This document shows, piece after piece, positions 1 to 12,800 of a DNA stretch of 64,000 nt (its first letter is position 1; each line of letters begins with the position of its first letter). The notes under the pieces are model-generated. The model was not told the DNA's origin and ran no database searches. It saw nothing but the letters and a program-made list of their open reading frames with translations. Location: NCBI GenBank assembly GCA_951640195.1, contig OX621173.1, forward strand, positions 537,780-601,779, given 5' to 3'. The translations under genes and the position numbers were made by a program. The stretch comes from Porpolomopsis calyptriformis. Lineage: Eukaryota; Basidiomycota; Agaricomycetes; Agaricales; Hygrophoraceae.

Positions 1-435
1 CTCTTCCTCCGTGCGTGAGTAGCTATTCTGTCCCAAGTCATTAGCAGTTTATGGAGCTGCTGAGGTGGATAGGATTGCGTCAACTTTCGCCAAGGAAGGT
101 TTGTTGGGGACTTCATATCAACGCGTCTTACCATAGCCATATGGTTGTCAAGCGTCAGCCATCATGCGACTTCATATACACGAACCTGCATAACAAGTGA
201 CTGTCAATTGACGATGCTGAGAGGTCAAAGGATGTCAACTGGATGTAGCAAAACATACAGAACAACCTACCAATCATATGAGGCCATAAGCTTAGCATCA
301 GCCTGGCGGTCGCATAGAAGAACGAGGTGGTGCTCTGGGGTGACAGAAAGCATGGAGCGACGCTTTAACTATAGTACATTTTGCATTCGATAACGAACAC
401 CATTACTTCTCGCTACCCATCCCTTCCGGGCGGGG

Positions 436-1950
436 TCACTCCAGGAAACACCGCGGACTTGAAGCATTGACCACAACAATAGCGATAGGAGGTTTTGTCT
501 TCCAGAAAATCCATGCATGCATGATATCCTGTTTAAATGATGAGAATATTACTTTTTGTGTGATACAATGGAGGCAGGCACTCGCCCTATGTGTCCCAAA
601 TATGAGTAGCGTCGAAACTGAAACTGAAGGAAGTGAAATGATGTAAGAGTCGATGGAGCGATCACAACGATGGCATGACACGCACGCAGTCCAACCACAC
701 CATCAATAAGAGCGGTGTTAGAATTGGCGAAAACAGGGGGAGCAACTCTACGACGAAAACATGAGTGTGAAAGGACAGGTGAGTGCACCGTGCACTCACA
801 CCATGGCGAATAGACACCAGAAGGTGAAAATGGCCGCACGAATTATCATAGACAGAGATTGGGTACTGAGCGAGCCCAGCGCTCTGAAGACCTTCCAATG
901 CCGACGCAGGCGCATGGCGACAAAGACTGAGAAAGTTTAAACAAAACGGGTGTGGAGATCAAGATAAGAATCTGACTCTGACATTGAAGTATCAATGCTG
1001 CAATTGTACAAATAAAGACCCATGCTGCAACGATTTGGTTCCTGTAATCGTCCACTCTTAGAGTTAGTTATCAGAAGCACATGGTAGCGAACTCACAGGA
1101 ACACGGTGCTGAAATCACAGTGGGTGCCTGTGTAAGACCTCTGGAGATTGTGGAGGTTGTCACTACCATACTGTTGATGCCATTGATATTTAACACTGAA
1201 TGCGTATGAGGAAATTCATACCTTCAACATTGCCACAAACATAGCAAAAGATAAGCCGTTGGGAAACACCACGAGCTATAAGGGAAATTAAAATTCGCTA
1301 TGATCGGAAACAGAAGGAAGCAGCTAACGACAAAGTCCCATTGTTGAATGGTCCTGGGACTATGATTATTGAGCAGCGAAGTCAGGTCGAACCACAGCTA
1401 AAAACGGACGATAAATATGCAGCAGTCCACTAAATCTGATGACGAACGTGGATAACCAGGGCTAGAGTTGCTCCAGCCGACCTGAAAAAAAAGAAAGTCT
1501 GACCGTGTTCTCCTTACGTGTGAAAATTTCAACGTACAAGATAGGACAAGAATACATCAAGCTTGCTTGAACTAAACAGAGCTTAAAATCCAGTCGAGGC
1601 GCGAACTGCTGGCCAGCAATTGTTCTGGGAATATCGAGATCAGTCAGGGAAATGGCGGAGAACATGGAGCAAGACTCACAAGAGCGAAAAGGATATGCCA
1701 CAAATCAGCCAAGAGATACAAAAATTGTACCAGACGATATGTCTCCGAACGTTGCAGGAGAAGTAGGCGGTCAGCAAAACGATAGTAAGACCAATCCATG
1801 CGATCATCTGGCAAGTAACAAAAAATATAACGAATGCGGGTTGAAAAGTGTAGACTTGCTAAGGTCAATGTGAGCTCAATAGCGAGACAGCGCCAAGGAG
1901 ATGAACCGACGAACAGGGATAGTGAAATGATCTGAGGCGAGAGCGACCAT
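436..1950 (-). CDS. Seven-helix membrane protein gene, copy 1 (multi-exon)
   Basis: Spliced minus-strand gene of a fungal family of hydrophobic, probably seven-helix proteins of unknown ligand. The likely start is the ATG at 1950 (MVALASDHFTIPVRRF). Exons recognisable by comparison with the copy at 6936-8419 include one with VRRHIVWYNFCISWL near 1750, one with LCLVQASLMYSCPILYVEIF near 1560, ATLALVIHVRHQI near 1460, and a last exon with LLIFGT followed by QDIMHAWIFWK near 500-620. GT-AG introns of roughly 50-60 bp separate them. The pattern NFC-x-W followed by a short hydrophobic exon with C-x-x-QA, and an FGT...AW-FWK tail, is what I know from this expanded Agaricomycete family; naming it a receptor would be inference. 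Exact exon borders between 650 and 1450 were not resolved, so integrity of the frame is not proven. Confidence 0.5.
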
Positions 1951-2575
1951 GATAAATACCTAATGGTCGAGTCGGTCAACGTTCACAAGATATGCTATGA
2001 ACTGCTCACAATACGAGACCAGTAAGAACCTGCTTACTGCGAAGACCAAAGAGAACCCAGAAATTCAGTCGGGGAATCATCCCACATTGAAATAGATATA
2101 CAAGTATCAGTTGTTTCAGATTGTATGAGCGATTGCCCTTCGGGATGCCTTTTTATGGACGCCGGTTGATATGCCGCGGAGTTGTGTTTCACCTATACTC
2201 GATTTCTATAAATGGGCTTTCGAATTTCGCCACCTAGATGGATTTAACAAGCAAGCAAATCTTTAGCCAGAATGCGAGTGGGGCCATGAAATGATATATC
2301 AGAACACAGACCCACAAGATTGATGTATTCATCGCGGATCACCCTTCCGCCTCACCCGGAGGTTTAGAGCCGGCTATTACTGTTGCCAATGCATGGATCG
2401 TCAGAAAGGGGCATCATGTCCTTTTTCATATCATCAACAGAGAAAAAATTTACATTTGTCGGCCCCGAAATTCGCCGGTTAAGGAACGGGCAATCTTGAT
2501 CCGACAACAGAATTGACAAGTCAATTCTGTTGTATTTTTTCGTGATCATCACCTTGTTTACAACAAGGTGACTCC
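1951..2575. other. Upstream region of copy 1, no gene recognised
   Basis: AT-rich non-coding stretch upstream of the seven-helix gene. It contains a small perfect palindrome around 2507-2530 (acagaattgac/gtcaattctgt) and the motif caccttgtttacaacaaggtg near 2550. Short related sequence also occurs inside the neighbouring MITE, so part of this may be older foldback debris. No open frame here is supported. Confidence 0.3.
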
Positions 2576-2973
2576 AGGTGACCATAATTAATTTTCACCT
2601 TTCAGAAACCGGTCGCAACTGTCATTTGCCTGTTGGGTGTGAGGAGTTGCTCAACGACTGAATTCTCACTCAGTCTCGGATTCGGGTATTACACCCCATT
2701 TGCAAACACAACTCTTAAAAGCTAAGGTAAACAACAAGGTGCACTGCCATCGTAAGATCGGCCCTTTTCTAATTGACAAGTCAATGTGGCAAATTGATCA
2801 CGAAAAAATACCTAGCCTCCATGCACATCCCGCTGCTAAGCATAAACTAGAGACAGGATCTAAGTTAGACTTGGAGCTCAAGTCGTTGAGCAAGTATTTT
2901 TGAATCCTCACACCCAACAGGCAAATAACAGTTGCGACCGGTTTCTGAAAGGTGAAAATTAATTATGTCACCT
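2576..2973. mobile_element. Foldback MITE with about 70-bp terminal inverted repeats
   Basis: The two ends, 2576-2645 and 2905-2973, are inverted copies of each other, starting AGGTGAC and running through ATAATTAATTTTCACC to GGGTGTGAGGA. They differ by one single-base indel and one C/T change. The 260-bp centre has no coding capacity. This is the structure of a miniature inverted-repeat element. I could not find a convincing target-site duplication, so the superfamily and exact outer edge are uncertain. Confidence 0.65.
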
Positions 2974-4544
2974 CTATCAACGGGAATGTTGCGTGGTCCC
3001 AAGTCGTTGCCTGATCACATTGAAACGGTTCAATGAATCTTCGAATGCCTGGATGGCAATACCGACAATGATCGAAAATGTCTTTTTCTCGTTTGGAATT
3101 AAAAACGAGGAAAGCGACGCAGATTGCATGGCCCGATGGCGACGGATTACCGATGAGACCTGGTAACCACTAACCAGTTCGAAGGTAGTGTCATGTGTGA
3201 CCATCCCTATGCATGTGAGATTGAGCCGAAAGTAAAAGTATACGAACGGCATGACTTGCCTGAATAGTCACATATATGGCATGCTGCAGCCATCCCTTGG
3301 CGGAGCCCTGGTACACCGCCCTAACATTGTATTCGTTAAAAATACCCTCCACCGCTGCTTTCACACCCGAAGTTCTCCGTTACCATCATCACTTGGGACC
3401 ACCGATGGGTGATCAACTCCCGTTTTGTGTCGGCGGAGCCCGCCAACAAGTTGATCCCATTTCGGGAGATACTCCTGGAGAGTACCAATCGCATTTCGGA
3501 GTTGGTTACGTGTTCCTAAAAGATGGTCTAAGTAAAGGGGGTTGGGCATCGGGACTCTCCCGTGGAGGTCTAACCGTCTGAGTTGTCAAAGAAAGCATTT
3601 TATGGGAACTCGGAAAAGTTGTCACGATGTTTGCATGTCGTTTTGGGCCATGGGATCTCTATGCAGAGAAATGAATTCGTGCTGGTGTAAGGCGATAATG
3701 TCGGTGGCAACTCCAACTTGGGAGGCCGGGCCATCCTCATGACTTGTCTGCAATCGTTTCCGCTTGATCTGATGGGACGCAAGCAAAAAACGAGGGGGGT
3801 GGAGGGGGTCCCTGTGGAGGGGCGCTCTCAGACCCGGATTGATCTGGGAGGTTGATTTCATTCGTCTCCCGAAAGAATTCAATGGTAAGATTCCCGTAAT
3901 CGAGTCATTCGTCTCCCGAAAGAATTCAATGGTAAGATTCCCGTAATCGAGTCATTGGTCATGGTCGAATAAAGCCGTAAGAAGCGCTGTTCACATCAGC
4001 AGTACGAAGTACTCGGATATCGGCTCCTCTCTTGTTGCCCGATGATCAGGGACCATGCGGTTAGTGCTTAGAACCCACCCAACGATGGGAGGGGTGGCAT
4101 GGGTCCTCCGAAGGCGTGCTATCAAGCCACGACGCAAGAGAAGTCGTGGTAACAACCGAGATTTGAAGCCATTTGGGGACATCGGGATCAAAGCGAAGGT
4201 TCCGAAGGATTAGAGATCGAGGAAGATGATAGTCATAGGGATTTGGTGGTCTCGTGTGGACAGACATGTGTATGATTCGAGTCCAGCACCACCTGGTTCA
4301 TTGGTTGCGGTGATGGTGGTAGGATATATCTCAGAATAAAAGCTTCATCAGAATCTACCTCTTGCATGTCTTGGGGTTGAAGGAGAACTGGCCTTGAAGC
4401 TTGACGCAGCGAATGAGACCAGTAATGCTTGAGCTGCCCCCAACCGGAACCTAAATTTGCAAGAATTTGAATCGCCAATCGTCTTCAAATTCAACTTATT
4501 ATTTAATATTGCCCCTTCATAAATTGGTGAAGATGAGACTTGTG
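2974..4544. other. No recognised gene
   Basis: Several short frames exist on both strands, for example 3276-3581 plus and 2977-3252 minus. None shows a recognisable motif, an intron pattern or similarity to another part of the window. The only clear structure is the 47-bp tandem duplication at 3858-3951. Confidence 0.3.
3858..3951. repeat. 47-bp perfect tandem duplication
   Basis: The unit starting tcattcgtctcccgaaag occurs twice head to tail (3858-3904 and 3905-3951) without a mismatch. A perfect copy implies a recent slippage or unequal-exchange event, or an assembly artefact. It does not sit in a supported gene. Confidence 0.9.
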
Positions 4545-4860
4545 TTACGAACCAGAGTCTCGCTTGTCCGAGGTCGGGAGGGTCAAATCATCCTCCTTAA
4601 CAATAGCATGATGAGCTGCGATAGCATCATCAATTGCCTGATTGGCGAGGCAGCATGTGCGCTCGGGTAGCGACATCAGATGCGGCCTTGTAAGCCTCAT
4701 GGGCCTTACTGGCGCCATCCTTCCGTTTATCGCCAGTAGTAAGCTCGGTGAGGTAGCGATGATAGTAACCAGAACTAAACGGTGGAGAAGAACGTGAGAC
4801 ATACATCTTGTGATAGAACACTTTGGATTCGGCCGGGGCGCCAGGCACCAGAGAGGACCG
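4545..4860 (-). pseudogene. Truncated 14-3-3 protein pseudogene with retained intron
   Basis: On the minus strand the peptide ESKVFYHKM is followed, after a gap that looks like a short intron (gtatgtctca...tttag, about 32 bp), by [25 protein letters not shown] and then [13 protein letters not shown] and DDLTLPTSD. These are collinear with the central helices of 14-3-3 phosphopeptide-binding proteins. Missing are the N-terminal third, the segment that normally carries LALNFSVFYYEI, and the stretch before DNLTLWTSD, so the domain cannot fold normally. The retained intron argues for a DNA-level duplicate rather than a retrocopy. Only about 85 of roughly 250 residues remain. Confidence 0.75.
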
Positions 4861-5275
4861 ACAGGCGACGAAGAAAGGTCAACCCCTCGTAGAAACCTTG
4901 CAATGACCCGGTCATAAGGCCAAAGTTTCCAGATTGGCTTGTGGTTCCACAGCCAGTCGCTTGTAACCCATAACCCAAGTATTCAGCGAGCAATTTATTC
5001 TCACTTTGAAAAATGACTCGTGCGGGAAAGCCCTTCCGCGCAAACGCGACAGTACAGGAGGATCCCAAGAATATTGCTCTTGCGGTCCATTGGGTCAGCC
5101 CTTCATCGTTTGCGAGGTCAATCCGATACCTTTTCCTACTAGGGAAGATGTTGTAGTATTCGTTCAATTGCCCTGATTCATAGCCATTGGCGAGAGGAGC
5201 CTGGGATTGAATGATCATATGCGATTGCACACGAGGGGACAACAAGTAAGGGTGCAAAACAGGGTCGAGATACAC
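4861..5275 (-). other. Unidentified open segment joined to the 14-3-3 remnant
   Basis: An open minus-strand stretch reads through NEYYNIFPSRKRYRIDLAND and ARAIFLGSSCTVAFARKGF before entering the 14-3-3 remnant. The composition looks coding but I do not recognise a family. It starts only a few bases after the RPL10 stop. It may be a fragment of another gene brought in with the 14-3-3 piece. Confidence 0.3.
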
Positions 5276-5281
5276 TTAAGA

Positions 5282-6089
5282 CTACGCCTTGGATTGGTTC
5301 CGCAAGTTCTGTTCCAATGGTCCCTTTGGCCGAATAAACTGCACGTACGCTCCGTCTCTGGAAGAAAGCATTCAAGCAATGGATTAAACCCTGCATGAAT
5401 AAGCTGACGTACTGCATCACCTTCTTCTCTCCTTTCAGCTTCATATAATCCTCCTTTGCGACGTTTGTGAATCCCCACTTTTTGGAAACGATAATCTTCT
5501 GGCGTCCGGGGAACTTGTAACGGGCACGACGGAGGGCCTCTTGTATAACAGCCGCATTTGCGTCCTTGCAACGGATGGAGAGAATAATTTGACCAATATT
5601 GACCCGCGCTACTGTGCCGTAGGGCTTTCCCCACGCGCCACGCATGCCGGTTTGGAGCCTTCATTCTTGGCTTGAGTTGAACTAATAGGGATACAGCAAC
5701 TGCGACGAACCTATCAGCTCCAGCACAAGACAACATCTTGTTGATGCGGATGACGTGGAACGGATGCACACGAACTCGGAGATGGAAGGAGTCCTTGCCG
5801 GACGTTTTTGTGACGTATTTATTGGCACAAATACGAGCTGCTTCGAGGGCTTCACTCGAAAGCTGCTCGTACTCGTCGGACACCAAATGACAACAAAACG
5901 GGAACTCGTCGACAGAGGCTCGCTTACGACCCAGATCGAATATACGAATCTGAAACGAGTGTCAAATGAGCGCATCACGCAAAATCTCGGGAATCACACC
6001 TTGGGGTCAGGTACACCTCTGTTGTATCTCGACTTGGGATATGGTTTGTTCTTACAATAGCGATAACAGCGCGCAGGACGACGACCCAT
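5282..6089 (-). CDS. RPL10: 60S ribosomal protein uL16 (L10)
   Basis: Core component of the large cytosolic ribosomal subunit, lying near the P site and needed for late 60S maturation. The ATG at 6087-6089 opens [18 protein letters not shown] and exon 1 (6000-6089) is exactly 30 codons. A 50-bp intron (5950-5999) follows; exon 2 reads [22 protein letters not shown] through [17 protein letters not shown]. After a second intron come [19 protein letters not shown] and [15 protein letters not shown], a third intron, and a last exon ending [16 protein letters not shown] with TAG at 5282-5284. All universally conserved uL16 blocks are present in order and in frame once the GT-AG introns are removed. 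The length of about 210-220 residues is normal for the family. It should be an active housekeeping gene. Confidence 0.93.
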
Positions 6090-6935
6090 GGTTAATAACT
6101 GGGCAACCAAATGTTAGCGTCATCCTTCAGTCAAGTGCGGGATCCGGCATATGAATTGCGATCGTAACCGCGAAGCTTTACAAAAAACAATGCCACAAGT
6201 CGGGCAGAACGTCAAATAGGACTTACTGGTTGTTCAGAAGAGATGGCAGTAGAGAACGAACCCTTTTCCTTGAAATTCTGCGGGTGAAGGTAAGATGACT
6301 AAGAATCGTGGTTGGTCATCCCATACAAATAGGTACAAACACTTACGATCCCCTTTTTACGAGACGAAATTAGTCTAGTCACTGCTTAAAACGCAGAGAT
6401 CCATGCTTGCTACGAAGGCCGAGAAAATAGCCAGAGGCTGGGTTGTGGCGCCATCTAACAAGTTTTCGTTGAATCATGAAGCCATCTTTGTGGATGGATC
6501 CCACTGTACAGGATTCGGTGATCGGAAGATCAGGCGAATGGGAACTCAAAGCCAGAACTGATGGTATTTTCTTGATACAACGCAATGGACTGCGTTTACC
6601 TTATTCAGTTACGGTGATCAACCGGATAATTTTTACCACCCATCACCATTGATAAAGGGCTATGCTGGGTCGCGCCGATCAATACGGGAGGTCTCTACTC
6701 ATCCTATGTGTGGTATGACTCGCAAAGAATTTTGGTATCACAAGAAACAAGTTACGGAGAATGTCCGCAACACGAATTTACATATCTATCGTACAGCCCA
6801 ACCAACAATGATCATCAGCTCTGCACATTCATTCCGGTACGCGCCAAGAAGGATCGGGCGCGACGGCTTCCCCCATGAACGATAAACAGTGACCGGGATT
6901 CAGAGCGGGGTGAGTGAATCGCACTCTGCTTTCTG
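6090..6935. other. Upstream region of RPL10, no further gene recognised
   Basis: This stretch holds the RPL10 promoter side and two short unsupported frames (6379-6585 minus, 6649-6885 plus). No motif or splice pattern supports a separate gene. Confidence 0.3.
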
Positions 6936-8419
6936 TTACCCCGGGAGCCTCCGGATGAACGATTCCTCAGATGCTTTGGGAACCTTCTTCCAGAACATCC
7001 ATGCACGTACAAGGTCCTGCGAACTGATGAGACGGTGCATTGCGGGACGTTGCAGACACTCACCATCTGAGTCCCGAAAAGGAGAAAAGTAAAGAGCGGA
7101 ACTGAAAACAGAATAAGCCATCCGATATCGTTCAATAAGTTTAATGTACCCCACTAACGGGTTGCAAGAATAGCATCGAGAACGCATGTGTCAGGATTGG
7201 CGAATACTATGAGAGAGACACTAAATGTGAAATGTGTGAGATACAGCGAGGCAAGATTCGCATTTTGCCTGTTCACTTACATTACGCCCAAAGTACACAA
7301 GAAGCTGAAAAGAGCCACACGGATCATCATCGAAAGATGGTGACTGCTAGGAGTGCCAAGTTGCCTGAAGGATTTCCAGTTTCTGTACAGATGGACAGCG
7401 ACAATGGCTAAAAGTTTGTGATTAAAAACGAAAAGCAGGTAGGACAACGGTCTGACATTGAAGTATCAGCCCCATTACCATAGAGATGGTTACCAATCCT
7501 GCAGAAATCTTAGCCCTGCAGTGATTCCCCCCCGAAGTTAGGCAGATGGGAATGTATCGCGGGGAAATAGAACTCACGGTACCCTGTTTTTAACGCCTAT
7601 TACGCAATATGCACCGGTGTAGCATCTTTGTATAGTGTCCACGTTTCGAAAGCCCTCCTGTAGACAATGGTGATGCGACGTCACATATTTAGGGAAATAA
7701 TCCTACCAAAATGGCCATGATCAATACCAGGAAGCATAAGACATAGGGCGATGCCACGAGCTATGATGAATTATTAGAATGATGCCATCAATTGAAGAAG
7801 ATGGAGCCAGACAACAAGGTCTCTCCGAGTGGTTGCGACGGTCTTATGGGCAAGCATGCAATTCAAGTTAAACCACAGCTGCCAAAATTGAGATGTGAGC
7901 GATCGGTGAGACATCCAAATGATGACGAACATAAATTATGAGTGCCAGAGTTGCTCCAGCTGGTCTAAAAAATGGGTTAAATTTGGCAACAACGTGTGGA
8001 CTTATACAGCATACAAAACAGCAGATGCATATACAAGAGTCGCTTGAGCCAGACAGAGGGTAAAATTGGGGTAACGACTGTATTGCTGACCAGCAAACGC
8101 CCTTGAAGTGGCTAGGTCAGTTGAATGTGATGTCCAAAGAATAAAACGAAGCTCACAAAAGCGAATGTGATACACCATAAAACACCCAAGAGAGACAAAA
8201 GTTGTACCAGGTTATATGTCTCCGGACTTTGTGGGAGATCAAGGCGGTTAACAAGACGATGCAGAGCCCAACCCATGCCATCATTTGACAAGCAACAAAA
8301 AATTTAACGAAAGTGACTTTGATCGGGAAGGATTGCTGATATAAGGTAAGCCAGACAACTCGACAGAGATACAGGAGACGAACAGGGACAAGGATGGGAC
8401 CAGAAGGTGAAGTGTCCAT
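6936..8419 (-). CDS. Seven-helix membrane protein gene, copy 2 (multi-exon)
   Basis: Paralogue of the gene at 436-1950, same strand. The ATG at 8419 opens MDTSPSGPILVPVRLLYLC; the same open stretch contains FFVACQMMAWVGLCIVLLTA and NFCLSWVFYGVSHSLL. Further minus-strand exons give FTLCLAQATLVYASAVLYAV near 8060, ATLALIIYVRHHL near 7960 and a final exon with QDLVRAWMFWKK near 7000 ending at 6936. Order, spacing and hydrophobicity match copy 1, and the shared motifs (VRRHI-WYNFC, C-x-QA, ATLAL-I-VRH, AW-FWK) show common descent. RPL10 and the 14-3-3 remnant lie between the copies, so this is a dispersed tandem pair. Middle exons were not fully delimited and a broken frame cannot be excluded. 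Confidence 0.5.
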
Positions 8420-9140
8420 GAAGAATAACTAGAGGTGCAAGTCGGTCAACGTTTTCCTCGCATGTTGCAAACTACTTACAGGACAAACCAGCGGGCGCTG
8501 GCTGCGAAAAGGATAGAGGATCACAACTCGCGTGACGAGCGTTGTACGAAAGATAAAACCAAGGGCGTCAAGAAAAGGTTCATCTGTGATATACCGCTAA
8601 TACGAGGTGAGGCGGTGTGTTGGGACCTTTCGTCCTTCCAATCAAAGATCTCTAGATCGACTGGTGGTCGTTTAGCGTAGTGTTGGGGCAATTGAATTCA
8701 TCCAAATATGGTCCCCGAAGGCAGTTCAATGATATGCCAAGAAAATAATGGCCACAATACATATTTTTATCCGTGTTGCGGTAGATTAACCTGCGATGTC
8801 AATTGTCATGTGCCCGTAAACAGTTCCTCTCCAATCTTTCCGTACCTTGTTGGCTTTTTCGGACTGGATGTAAAAATATACAAGTCTGCCAGTTGAATTC
8901 GGGCCTTAGCCACAGATGTCGTGAAGCGGACGACGATCATGATCAGGCAACCTCTTTCTATTTATGGAATCGGCCCTGGTGATCGTCTTGTCGACCGCGA
9001 GAACACGATAGCGCCGAAGAATCTAGGGAACGGAATGAAGAGCGCATCAGAGCTCTATAGCACACGAAACCAAGCTACTCCACAGGCGTTTGGGCCGACG
9101 AGCATATCTACCGCTTGGTGAACGTTCCCAGCCTCCGCCA
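8420..9140. other. No recognised gene
   Basis: Short plus-strand frames (8435-8680, 8708-8896, 8921-9121) follow each other without shared frame, splice logic or family motifs. Regarded as non-coding upstream sequence of the seven-helix gene. Confidence 0.3.
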
Positions 9141-9799
9141 TCACCGAACCTTTTTAGAGTGACAGCAGTCAAGGCGAGCTGCTATGGCTCTCCCCTTGAC
9201 TCTGCCGAAACCTCCCTCTACTTGACTCCTGTCATGCAAGTCACCCTGGCGCAACACGATTAGGATGGCTTGCATGCCTGGGACAAGGTTTTTGAGGACA
9301 CAACCCGAACCCCCAAAGTTTCCCGTGTATCCAAGACGACCGACCGACTGTTGACAAAGAAAGTCTTTGGAATTTCTCTTATTCATCGGAGATGCCCCTT
9401 CGTTTTTATTTTTCTGATCTCGAGGTGCGCCCTCGTACAGTAGATGCTGCTTGGGAGCCAAAACGTACTTTATTTTTGATCCCTCAAACAGAATGCTCCA
9501 CCGCAGGGTTTCTAGTTTGACCTCGTATTTTCGCAAGATACGTTGGCAGAAGCTTCCAGTATGACGTCCTCGAGAAGTTGTAAATTGGCTTGGATATTAT
9601 TGGGAGTGGCACCCACGATACTGTTGTTGCAGATGTGAGGGTTAATCCCTGAATATCTCAACACGTCCATGCTTGTCTGGTACAACACAGTGGCCTTTGG
9701 AAACACATCACAGGGAATTGTCGAAACATGAGAGGAGTGCAGGTGCACACATAAAGGCAAGTTTTCGTTACTAATCAAGATCGTCCAAGGGATGTACAT
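9141..9799 (-). other. Possible small gene of unknown function
   Basis: Two overlapping minus-strand frames (9512-9799 starting MYIPWTILISNENLPLC, and 9141-9536) have plausible composition and could be exons of one gene. The segment GINPHICNNSIVGATPNN looks like ordinary protein sequence, but I recognise no domain. There is no clear intron joining the two, so this is only a candidate. Confidence 0.25.
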
Positions 9800-9862
9800 G
9801 GATAGTTGTACTGTACAAACAGAGGAATCCAGACAGAGTGTGAAAATCGTTCATCCGATAAA

Positions 9863-12800
9863 TCAAGCATTCGAGAGCCACGTAATAACACACAATTCGC
9901 CATTCATTTCTCCACCTTGGATGGTCTTCACCTTCTTGGTCTTCTTCTTCTTCACCTGGCGAGCAGGTTGCATGTCGATCAAAAGTGTGTTGCTGGCAGT
10001 TGCTGAGACAATTAAGGCAATACCTGCGCCCAGGCCAGAAACTGCATCGAGATCAGGACCCTCAGCAACTGCGAAACCTTGAGCTCGGCAAGTCACATAC
10101 CCAAGTTGATGATAAGTTGAGCTAAAATCACGAATTGAGCATTGAGAGGATCGACTGATGTGACAGCAGAATTGAGCCCTCTAGTGAGGTTTGTCCAGGG
10201 AAGGAACCAAGCGGATGTGACCGAGGCCTTGGACTTCGGGGTCCACTATTCGTCGAGCAGGTTAGACACAAAATTGGACACAGTTTGGAAAAGTTAATAT
10301 ACCCCTTTGGCAGAGGCAGCTTGTGTCTCCCATGCTGCTACTGCGAGCTGGCCAACGCCTGTCAGAGTGAGAAGGACTTGTCCGACGGGATCTCGGGCTG
10401 GTCCTCGCGTCCCTTTAAACTTCACACAATAGGCAATATTGATGAAAGCGGGAAGGAATGTAACCCCCCAGGCTGCTATATTTGCCTACACTCGTGTGAA
10501 TGAATCAAGCTGAAGGATGGTTAAAAAGAGAGTTTACCGGACTCCCGCTGTCAATTGAAGGATAACCACCAAAACCAAAAACGACCACGGTAAAAGTGAT
10601 ATTGATGCCGCTAAAAAAATCATAATCATCGGGTTTCACCAGTCGAGTAACTCAAGCAACTTACGTCACAAGTCTTTTGAAGAAGGTACTAGTAATATCC
10701 CCAGTTATTTTTGACACAATTGCAAGTTCGCCTTGGACTACGTCGATTGCTGAGGTCCACAGGCCATTGAGGACTAACATTACTCCTTTGGCGAGGGTCA
10801 AGCCATCCGCTGGACTTAAGCCCAATTGATCGGCTGCCTTGACACTTCTACCAGACGAGAATAGGAAGGGAATCGAGCCGCCAAGCGATTTGTAGAGGAT
10901 AGTGAAGGGTATGGCCATAATATAGACGACGGTGTTGATGATACTAGGAAGTGTAAGGAAAGAACTTAGTGAATCTGTTGGTAGAATCTAGGCCTTACGT
11001 TAACTCGACGCCGGTCAGCTTTTGGAAAATCCAAGAGATGACAGGAATATCTAGCGGTGCATTCATGATGTCGAAAAAGAAGTTCCTGCGAATGGTCATT
11101 AGTTTTCTTGAAGGCTTCGATAGAAGACGTTTTCATCACTCACAACGCTGCCGCAGCTACGCTTTCCAAACTCAATGCAGCAAGTTCCGCGATATCAAGG
11201 ACGACAAAGATGAAAGCTTTCACGACTTCTAGGAGAGAAGCCCAAGATGTAGCATCGAAGGCGCCGCGGTCTCTAAACGTGATGAGTACGTTCCCCACAG
11301 ATTGATAAGCGGCCTTCAAATCGGAATCCAAGCCAACAGTTTGCGCGTTGCCGTAGAACGTATCCCAAAGACTATCCAGAGTCGAAGTTGCGCTGGAGAA
11401 GTTGATAACCGGGGCGTCACCATTTGCAGCATTGAATATCTAATTAGAAGCTTAGTATCAATTGACAGATTCACGTGCTCTGTCTTAGGCGAAATATCAG
11501 ACCTTGTTCATCAACCATGTTGCTGTGGAAGGCAGATCATCCAACAAACCCTGACCATCCCCAAGACCAGCAGTTTTGGGCGGATTATCCTGGTCGTAAG
11601 TTTGAACTTTATCAGCTCCCATTGCTGTCTCGATTGCGGTAATGTTTGCAGAGAGCCAGGCTTTGGCCTGTGCGAAGCCACCCCTAGTAACCGCAGGAAG
11701 ATAATTACCTAAAAGATTCTGTGGCGTATCAAGGAGTCCTTCAGTATTTGTGACTGCTTACTTTATTAAGAACGAGGGACTTACTTGTCCAAATACTGGG
11801 AAGCCATTAATAATGTTTTGGAACTCGTTCGCAGTGTTTTTAATGTCACCCCAATCAAGTAAATATGCAAGCCATCCAAAGAGATCCTGGAAGGCAGCAC
11901 CGATGGACTCGAATATAGCGCCAATCACATTATATGCTTTCTGAACGAAGTTCACCTTAAAGAAGACAAAATCAATAACGGCGGCAGCAGCGCATGTCTA
12001 GCCAGATGCCAATATGCTCACCAAACCATTCCACACGTACTCGACGGCATCTTTGAACAGGTGAACAGTGGCCGTAATTCCGTCGACGACAGGGTCTATC
12101 AAAACGCTCTTAATAGTGTAGAGGCCATCTTTGACAGTTTCCCATAAATCTCCCCAGGACAGGTCGATACCCAGGATATTGGCCATAGCACTTTTTCGTA
12201 AGTTATGGGCTTGGTCGCTTGTCACTCGCCTGAATTTCAGAGAAGGCCGCAGGGTGATGTGAACGCCATGATCAGCCTTGCCTCGGATGTGCCCCAGCGA
12301 GCGTTGGTTGCGCTTACGCGTACTAGCGATAGTGGGCCGTGTGCGCAGATGCAAGTGACGACGGGAGGGATCAGATGGGTCCACCATGTCAAGAGGAACG
12401 TTAGTAGCCCTGAAACCAGGGTCCACAATCGTGATGACCTCCTTGACAGAAGATGCTGCAGCATCCAACTGGGCGTCTGTGATGGTGCTAGGAAACAAAG
12501 GTGGGTTCGCGGGGTTATCTTTATTGGTAGCGGCACGCAGAACCGTGCGGTCTAGAGTGGCAAAAATGCTCTGAATGGATCCATTGGGCTTCACGTCAAT
12601 GACCGAGTCTGAATCCATGCCTTCGACCCAAAGTGTGAAGGTCGGAACCTACAATTAGAGGTGTCAGACCGATCGCGTCAGAAAGAGGGCGTGACCTACA
12701 CCCAAACCATCTGGGGCGTCAAGAGTGAGAGAAACGCGACCGGATCCATTGGAAACAGCCGTGGTGGTACGATTGGGATCAACTACTACTATACGACCAT

